DNA of 19,617 bases from Clostridiales bacterium UBA1770. Lineage in GTDB: Bacteria > Bacillota > Clostridia > Oscillospirales > CAG-272. A model generated the notes under the pieces. That model did no database searches. It was not told where the DNA came from and was given only the letters and a program-made list of their open reading frames with translations. Made by a program: the position numbers and the translations under genes. The stretch covers positions 2,605-22,221 of the forward strand of contig DCGU01000040.1 of assembly GCA_002315325.1 (NCBI GenBank), given 5' to 3'. Of the stretch, positions 14,507 to 19,617 are shown one piece after another. Each line of letters begins with the position of its first letter. Position 1 is the stretch's first letter.

Positions 14507-16335
14507 TGTGCGTCACCTCCTTCGTCATCGGATACCCCGTAGGCCTTATCGTCCACGGTGTTGGACGGTGCCTGCTGCAGCTGATAGACGTGGGCAAAGC
14601 GGCCGTTCATTTGTAACAGTTCTTCCGGCGTGCCGCGTTCAACAACCTCGCCGTTGTCTAGGTACAGGACCTCGTCACAGTCGAGAACCGAGGTGACGCG
14701 GTGTGCCGCAATCAAAATCGTGGCGTCGGGACAACGTTCTTTGATGCCCTCCATCACGCGGCGTTCCGTTGCCATATCCAGTGCGGACGAGGCATCGTCC
14801 AGCACCAGCACGGGTGCTTGCTTTAAAAGAGCGCGTGCAATGGAGACACGCTGCTTTTGACCGCCGGAAATACCGACGCCGCGTTCGCCGACTTCGGTTT
14901 CATAGCCTTGCGGCAGTTTGACGATAAAATTATGGGCTTCGGCCGTTTTGGCAGCATCTTCCACAGCCGCCGTTTCGGCCTCGGTATCGTAGTAGGCGAT
15001 GTTGGCGTCAATGGTGTGGGAGAACAGGAAGACGTCCTGGAACACGTAGCCGAATTGATGCCGCAGCGTTTCCAGCGGAATATCCTTGACGTTGACGCCG
15101 TTGACGGTAATCTCGCCGGATGAGGCGTCGTAAACACGGGAAAGGGATTTGAGCAGCACGCTCTTGCCGGAACCGGTCTCCCCCATGATGCCGATTTTCT
15201 TGCCGTGGGGAATATCCAGATTGACGTGCTTGAGCACGTCGGTGCCGTCCAGCGTGACGGTGACGTCGTGCATGGCAAAATGCGGCGCGGGCCCCGGATC
15301 GATTTCATTGGTGCCGTCCTTGATATTGACAGGCAAATCCATAAATTTCTGAATGCGCTGCATACAGACGGTTTGGTACTGCATCGTGCCGAGAATACCG
15401 GAAATGCCGGAAATCTGTCCCATAATCTTGAGCACGTAGGTGGTGGCGGCGGAAAGCGAACCCAAAAGGATATTGCCGCGCATGACCAAAAAGGCACTGA
15501 CGGCAAGTGTGATAACGTAAGCAAGCTGGTTGTAGAAAGAAAACAGTGAGCTGTACTTGGCGGAAACGCGGTCGTTTCTTTCGCGCAAATCGCGTTGCAT
15601 ATGGTTGGAGGCGTAGAAGCGCTGTTTCTCGCGTTCTTCGTTGGCAAAGGAGCGTACGATGCGTACGGCGCGTACGTTCTCGTTGACGGCCAGGTTCAGG
15701 TCGGACGTCGCGTCACGCAGGTCGTTGCTGAGCTCTCTCATCCTGCGTGTGTAGCGGCGCAGGGTTACGTAGAAGAAAGGAATGAACAAAACGGGCATGA
15801 TGAGCAGGACGGGACTGAGCTTGATTAAAAATCCCGTTGAAACGGCAATGACGAACGCGGCCTCGAATATCTGCAGCAAACTGCCGGAAAATAGGTCCTT
15901 CATATTGATAACGTCACGGTCGATGATCGTCATCAGCTCGCCTGTATTGACGGAAGCAATGGCGCTGCTGTCAAGTTCCATCAATCTGCGATACGTAACG
16001 TCACGCATCTCGGTTTCCATACCGACGGCGTTGTACTGCCTCGTGATATTCTTCAGGTAAATGAAGCAGATGCGTACGACGACGAGAATGCCGAAGACCA
16101 GGGCAACCTTACCGAAGATTTGCAGGTCGGTCAGCGTCCGGTCGGCAAACAGCGACGCGAACAAATCGTTTTCATCCACCGTATGATCGGAAAAGAAATA
16201 GTTGATGATATCCGCACCGAGCAGCGGCATGATTAAATCGCTGACCATACCGGCAATCGAGCACAGCAGCGTTACCGTTGCCAGCGGCATGCGGGGCAGC
16301 CACCAACGCTTAAAGTTGGACCAAATTAATTTCAT
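14503..16335 (-). CDS. Heterodimeric ABC exporter, degenerate-ATPase half
   Basis: This 610-residue half-transporter has an exporter membrane domain (about 17-320) and an ATPase domain. It has Walker A GETGSGKS at 385-392, Q-loop Gln433, canonical signature ISGGQ at 489-493, Walker B VLVLDD with Asp514 in place of the catalytic Glu, and His545. Asp there is the usual mark of the non-hydrolysing site in heterodimeric exporters. It is first gene of a two-gene leftward operon: a 17-base-spaced promoter lies at 16396-16424 and an AGGGAG site precedes the ATG by six bases. The partner begins within its last four bases. Substrate is not predictable; no linked regulator or immunity gene is visible. 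Confidence 0.93.
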   Translation of the reverse strand: MKLIWSNFKRWWLPRMPLATVTLLCSIAGMVSDLIMPLLGADIINYFFSDHTVDENDLFASLFADRTLTDLQIFGKVALVFGILVVVRICFIYLKNITRQYNAVGMETEMRDVTYRRLMELDSSAIASVNTGELMTIIDRDVINMKDLFSGSLLQIFEAAFVIAVSTGFLIKLSPVLLIMPVLFIPFFYVTLRRYTRRMRELSNDLRDATSDLNLAVNENVRAVRIVRSFANEEREKQRFYASNHMQRDLRERNDRVSAKYSSLFSFYNQLAYVITLAVSAFLVMRGNILLGSLSAATTYVLKIMGQISGISGILGTMQYQTVCMQRIQKFMDLPVNIKDGTNEIDPGPAPHFAMHDVTVTLDGTDVLKHVNLDIPHGKKIGIMGETGSGKSVLLKSLSRVYDASSGEITVNGVNVKDIPLETLRHQFGYVFQDVFLFSHTIDANIAYYDTEAETAAVEDAAKTAEAHNFIVKLPQGYETEVGERGVGISGGQKQRVSIARALLKQAPVLVLDDASSALDMATERRVMEGIKERCPDATILIAAHRVTSVLDCDEVLYLDNGEVVERGTPEELLQMNGRFAHVYQLQQAPSNTVDDKAYGVSDDEGGDAQ

Positions 16336-16395
16336 AGTGAACTCCCTTTTGCCGTTTTCGGCAGTCAGTGAATTGTCAATCTAAAACTCGGCGCT

Positions 16396-16424
16396 ATTGT
16401 ATCATACAAACGTGGATTTGACAA
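16396..16424 (-). promoter_or_regulatory. Promoter of the ABC exporter operon
   Basis: On the - strand, TTGTCA (16419-16424) and TACAAT (16396-16401) are separated by 17 bases, about 60 bases upstream of the first ABC gene. The -35 lies within TTTGACAATG, which on the + strand also contains TTGACA. Confidence 0.8.
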
Positions 16425-16441
16425 TGATTTTTGTGCGGATA

Positions 16442-16469
16442 TTTACAAATTGCGGGAATATGATAGAAT
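16442..16469 (+). promoter_or_regulatory. Possible promoter of the membrane-anchored repeat protein
   Basis: TTTACA (16442-16447) and TAGAAT (16464-16469) are 16 bases apart and end 32 bases before the ATG at 16502. An alternative -35, TTGACA at 16418-16423, has only a weak TATTTA at the right spacing. Confidence 0.5.
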
Positions 16470-16501
16470 AATGAAAAGAAGAAAGGAAGGAGCGTGATAA
16501 A

Positions 16502-18265
16502 ATGGCACACGGTGCACGGGAGGAATGGAGCACCGCAACGTTGGTTCGATTAACGGCAGCAGCCCTTACAATCGTTTTCCTTTTGGCCTTTGTCGCCTTC
16601 TTTGCGGAGCAAAAAGCAGAGCGTGACCAGGCACGCGGGCCAACAATACCGCTTGCCGAATGGGTGGAAAACAATCTGGAAAAACGCCTGCGATTCTGCG
16701 AAATCAAGGGTGAAAACGGGTTGAAAAGTGATACTGAAAACGATGGAAAAATCACGGTAGCGCTGGTGTGGACCACGATGAACGATACGTATGACGGCAC
16801 AGACAAAAAGGGGCACGCGCGCGCAGCATTCATCGATGAAGACGGCAATTTGCAGTGGCTGCCGACCATCGTTTACACGCCGCTTGACGGTCAAAACGAT
16901 CCCGGCGACCGCAGCATGATTCATGCCGGCAGGTATCGGGCACGGGTCGTCTGCGATGCGGCGACGCAGGCCGTTTTGGGGACACGATATCAACTCCCTG
17001 CGGACCTGCAGCACGAATACGAAATCAAACCGTATCGGCTCGATCTTTCGGGGCTGAAGCTGCAGGCACAGGACAAGTACTATGACGGAACGACGAACGC
17101 AACGATAACAGACGCCCAAATTTGCCTTACAGGCCCCTTTGAAGGACAAACGGCATATTTGCGCATACAGGGGACCTTCCTGGCCTCACAGAGCGATTTT
17201 GGGGCTTCTGTGACCGTTACCGACGTTGAACTGATCGGTACTGACAACCACAGGACCGCCGATTTTGACCTCAGAGACGTTTTTGACCTATATACCTCGG
17301 CAAATATCCAGCCGCTGCCCATAAACGCAGCACAGGCCGAATTTGAGGCTCACAGGCCATATACAGGCAGCGAGCAGACTTTCACTGTGAACAGTTTGTC
17401 GATCAACGGTCTGCAGGCCGATTTCACGGTGTCCGGCAACACAGCCACCGACGTCGGCAGTTACGAGATGACGGTGTACGGTATTGGGAACTTCACCGGG
17501 ACGCTGACACTGCCGTTCGAAATAACCGAACCGCAAAAGCCGCAGGTGATCGTACAGCCGATTGCAGACGTGACTTACGACGGGACAGCGCACGCTCCGT
17601 CTGTCAGCGTGACCCAGGGCGAAACAACTTTGGTACAGGGCCGCGATTACGTGGTCAGTTATAACGGCGGCACGGAAGCCGGAACGGCAACTGCTACAGT
17701 TATGCTCCAAGGAGAATACAACGGGAGCATATCAAGAACATATTCGGTCAACCCCAAGGAAATGATTGCCACCGACAGCGTGCTGGTAGATAATAATATT
17801 TATATATATACGGGCGAGGAAATCATCCCCGTTGTAACGGTTATGGACGGCAATCGATACCTGAAAGAGGGCCGTGATTATGATTTAACGTACGTGGATA
17901 ACGTTTATCCGGGGACCGGGTCCGTTACGGTTCAGTATAAGGGTAACTATAAAGGCTCGGTAACGTTGTCTTTTGAAATTCAAATCCAAAATTGTACAAC
18001 GCATTGGCTGATGCTGGTTGTTTTCATGATCTTGGTGGTTGGATCCGTTTTGACGGACGTGCTCTTAAAAAACAATCGCCGTCAACGATTTGCCGTTGTC
18101 CTGCTCTCGTCTCTTTGTACTGTTACTTCGATGATGATTGCTCTGTCTGCAGGATGCCTTGTATGCTGCATCGTTTGGCTTTTGATTGTGGTGACGTCAG
18201 GCGTCAGGACAAGCCGCGCGTTGAAATGCCGTCCCGGAACGCTCGCCACGTCCCGAACACCTTGA
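16502..18265 (+). CDS. Membrane-anchored protein with repeated Y-[DT]-G (MBG/YDG-like) extracellular modules
   Basis: The 587-residue protein starts with an uncleaved-looking signal anchor (about 13-35). A long exposed region follows, then a C-terminal membrane block at about 501-522 and 530-567 (one or two helices). The exposed part has five related openings: TYDGTDKKG (96-104), YYDGTTNAT (193-201), PYTGSEQTF (286-294), TYDGTAHAP (358-366) and IYTGEEIIP (435-443). Modules end in beta-strand runs such as GEYNGSISRTYSV. These resemble MBG/YDG and Ig-like modules of bacterial surface proteins. No LPxTG sorting motif or catalytic motif is visible. The role may be adhesion or envelope structure, but this is a guess. 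AAGGAG precedes the ATG by nine bases. It is divergent from the ABC operon. Confidence 0.8.
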   Translation: MAHGAREEWSTATLVRLTAAALTIVFLLAFVAFFAEQKAERDQARGPTIPLAEWVENNLEKRLRFCEIKGENGLKSDTENDGKITVALVWTTMNDTYDGTDKKGHARAAFIDEDGNLQWLPTIVYTPLDGQNDPGDRSMIHAGRYRARVVCDAATQAVLGTRYQLPADLQHEYEIKPYRLDLSGLKLQAQDKYYDGTTNATITDAQICLTGPFEGQTAYLRIQGTFLASQSDFGASVTVTDVELIGTDNHRTADFDLRDVFDLYTSANIQPLPINAAQAEFEAHRPYTGSEQTFTVNSLSINGLQADFTVSGNTATDVGSYEMTVYGIGNFTGTLTLPFEITEPQKPQVIVQPIADVTYDGTAHAPSVSVTQGETTLVQGRDYVVSYNGGTEAGTATATVMLQGEYNGSISRTYSVNPKEMIATDSVLVDNNIYIYTGEEIIPVVTVMDGNRYLKEGRDYDLTYVDNVYPGTGSVTVQYKGNYKGSVTLSFEIQIQNCTTHWLMLVVFMILVVGSVLTDVLLKNNRRQRFAVVLLSSLCTVTSMMIALSAGCLVCCIVWLLIVVTSGVRTSRALKCRPGTLATSRTP

Positions 18266-18428
18266 CCATTGGAAAAGGTTGATACGAGCAAAAAGGGCAG
18301 GGCATAGGGCGTTAGCAGAAATCCCTATATATAATATAAATATAAATATAATAAAAAGCAAAGCCAAAACTGCAGCAAAGGGTTGCACATATAATATAAT
18401 ATATTTATAATAAATTAAATGTTTATAT

Positions 18429-18884
18429 TAAAAATAAAAAGCTGCGACAAATAAGATAAAAATAAAAACGGCAGAGGCGGAAAACAAACCGTCCTGCCGT
18501 TTTTGTTTATATAATTAATAGAATATATTAATATAATAAAAATAAACGCGTGCAAATAAAAATAAATATAGTTAAATAAAAAATAAAATCGAATTAATAA
18601 AAATAAAACAGTACGGTTAAAAATAAATTCGCATTGATAAAAATAAAACGGAACCTTGGCAAAATCCCTATATAATTATAATATATAATATTTTGAATGA
18701 ATTTTAAATATAATAAAATTCTCGTGCTTTATTATAATAAAAATAAATGTGCTGCCGGATAAAAATAAAACGGCAATCTGTTTATGCGTTATTTATAAAT
18801 GCCGGCCTGAACTTAAACGGTAAAAATAAAACGGCAGGCATATAATCTATAATATAATATAAATAAAAAGATTTTAAAAATAAA
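18429..18884 (+). repeat. Phased array of TAAAAATAAA boxes
   Basis: TAAAAATAAA (one copy with an extra A) starts at 18429, 18457, 18537, 18557, 18577, 18598, 18618, 18638, 18738, 18760, 18821 and 18875, always on the + strand. The six boxes from 18537 to 18638 are spaced 20, 20, 21, 20 and 20 bases, and the gaps 18457-18537 (80) and 18638-18738 (100) are multiples of 20. The roughly 10-base spacers are unrelated, although several boxes are followed by ACGG. Confidence 0.8.
18464..18504 (+). terminator. Intrinsic terminator inside the AT-rich region
   Basis: AAAAACGGCAG (18464-18474) pairs with CTGCCGTTTTT (18494-18504). GGCGG (18476-18480) pairs with CCGTC (18489-18493) inside, and T-rich sequence follows. 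It is the first strong terminator after the membrane protein gene, about 200 bases past its stop, and it overlaps the second TAAAAATAAA box. Confidence 0.75.
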
Positions 18885-19617
18885 CGCATTATCGGCCGGG
18901 CAGTAAACGGAGGATTTAAATTTAAGAAAACAAAAATGATCTTTCCCTTTTAAATATATAATTATATAAATGCGTTATAACAAGCCTTTAAATCTTAATT
19001 CACGTAAAAAGAGTGCCCGGGAGGGAATTGCTTGCGTATTTAATTTTTATTAGCTCGATATTGGCGCCCGCAAAGGGTTTAAATATATTTTATGATTTAA
19101 TATATATTATATGGTGAATTTGACGGCGCATGGGATGGCGCAACAGATGGTTTGCCGGTTTTATTTTATATTATAATATAAAGAAAACGGAGCAGCCCTA
19201 AAATAACCTTCAGACAGATATAAGGGGTGCTTACACTTATATATAAATATATCTATATTTAAAATTGCTCGAGGCTGTCGTTAACGCATGTAAAAGATAA
19301 ATTAATCAACCGTACTGCAATGATTTGAATTAAGATGGGACTGCGTTTGCAATTAATTATAAACCTTTTCTTGAAATGATGATAAAATTTCCCGGCATCA
19401 TACAGTCCGACATATATTAAATTATACTTTAATATATTATTATAAGTGCTGTGCGCCGGACTAAGAAGAATGTTGCGGCCGGATATAAATAATAATTTTG
19501 AGCAAGAAGCTTTGGACTGCAAAACAATAACTGACGATTTAACTCGAGCGGTTGTTAAATCTAATTTATATTATAAATAATAATAGGCATGATTGAAACG
19601 GACAGCGAAAATAAAAA

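Larger units (their letters stand above)
18266..19617. other. Long AT-rich non-coding stretch
   Basis: No convincing gene is seen in these 1.35 kb. The sequence alternates A/T-only runs, often 15-40 bases long, with short segments of normal GC content. TATAAT occurs many times (about 17 by eye on the + strand). A phrase ATCCCTATATA plus A/T run appears at about 18320 and again at 18664. The only longer open frame (19259-19522, - strand, 87 residues) has no ribosome binding site and the composition of random AT-rich DNA. The region runs off the window edge, so what it borders is unknown. Confidence 0.75.

Noticed and set aside
18537..18648. CRISPR array
   Set aside because: Repeat (10 bp) and spacer (about 10 bp) are far too short and AT-rich, and no cas genes are present.
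18941..18951. Possible small gene start after GGAGG at about 18910 in the AT-rich region
   Set aside because: The nearby ATG opens only five codons before a stop, and its spacing from GGAGG is too long.
19259..19522. An 87-codon open frame on the - strand in the AT-rich region
   Set aside because: There is no ribosome binding site or recognisable domain, and the translation (Ile/Leu/Lys/Asn-rich) is what AT-rich non-coding DNA gives.
1..19617. tRNA, rRNA, transposase or integrase genes
   Set aside because: I saw no tRNA-like cloverleaf, rRNA segment or recombinase motif on either strand, so mobility of the R elements is not supported by a linked enzyme.

Overview
The window looks like chromosomal DNA of an anaerobic, fairly GC-rich Gram-positive of the Clostridia, probably Oscillospiraceae-like. 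The reasons are a pyruvate:ferredoxin oxidoreductase gene, strong AGGAGG-type ribosome binding sites, sigma-A-type promoters, U-tailed terminators, and repeat styles I associate with gut Clostridia (small hairpins joined by ATTTCAC, GGGACGC repeats). The taxonomic call is inference only.

Layout. (1) 3-521: 3' end of nifJ/por with a perfect terminator. (2) 775-11508: a glycan-degradation locus organised around a divergent promoter pair at 6170-6236. Leftward run a five-bladed beta-propeller glycosidase-like protein, a GH110-like alpha-1,3-galactosidase and a heparinase II/III-like lyase. Rightward run a metallophosphoesterase, a GH2 glycosidase and an SGNH/GDSL esterase. None has an obvious signal peptide, so they should act in the cytosol on imported oligosaccharides; no transporter or regulator for them lies in the window. 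(3) 11509-12188: repeat-rich spacer with two terminators. (4) 12186-12587: a small protein of unknown function. (5) 12725-16335: two translationally coupled halves of a heterodimeric ABC exporter with one consensus and one degenerate ATP site. (6) 16502-18265: a membrane-anchored protein with repeated Y-[DT]-G extracellular modules. (7) 18266-19617: 1.35 kb without a convincing gene, extremely AT-rich, containing a TAAAAATAAA box repeated with about 20-bp phasing.

The most interesting signal is a family of about 205-215 nt repeated elements (2858-3060, 7209-7424, 11506-11720) that fill the gaps of the glycan locus only. By hand they share one branched fold: a closing stem P1, an inner stem P2 enclosing hairpin P2a, and a long hairpin P3. 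Paired positions change together between copies in all four stems, while several unpaired or internal-loop segments stay identical. This is what a structured RNA, or a strongly selected palindromic mobile element, would show. A lone copy of its 5' box lies in the predicted leader of the leftward operon, and degenerate copies sit beside the other elements. I do not recognise it as any named element. The phased AT-rich array and the ATTTCAC mini-hairpin array are secondary unexplained structures.
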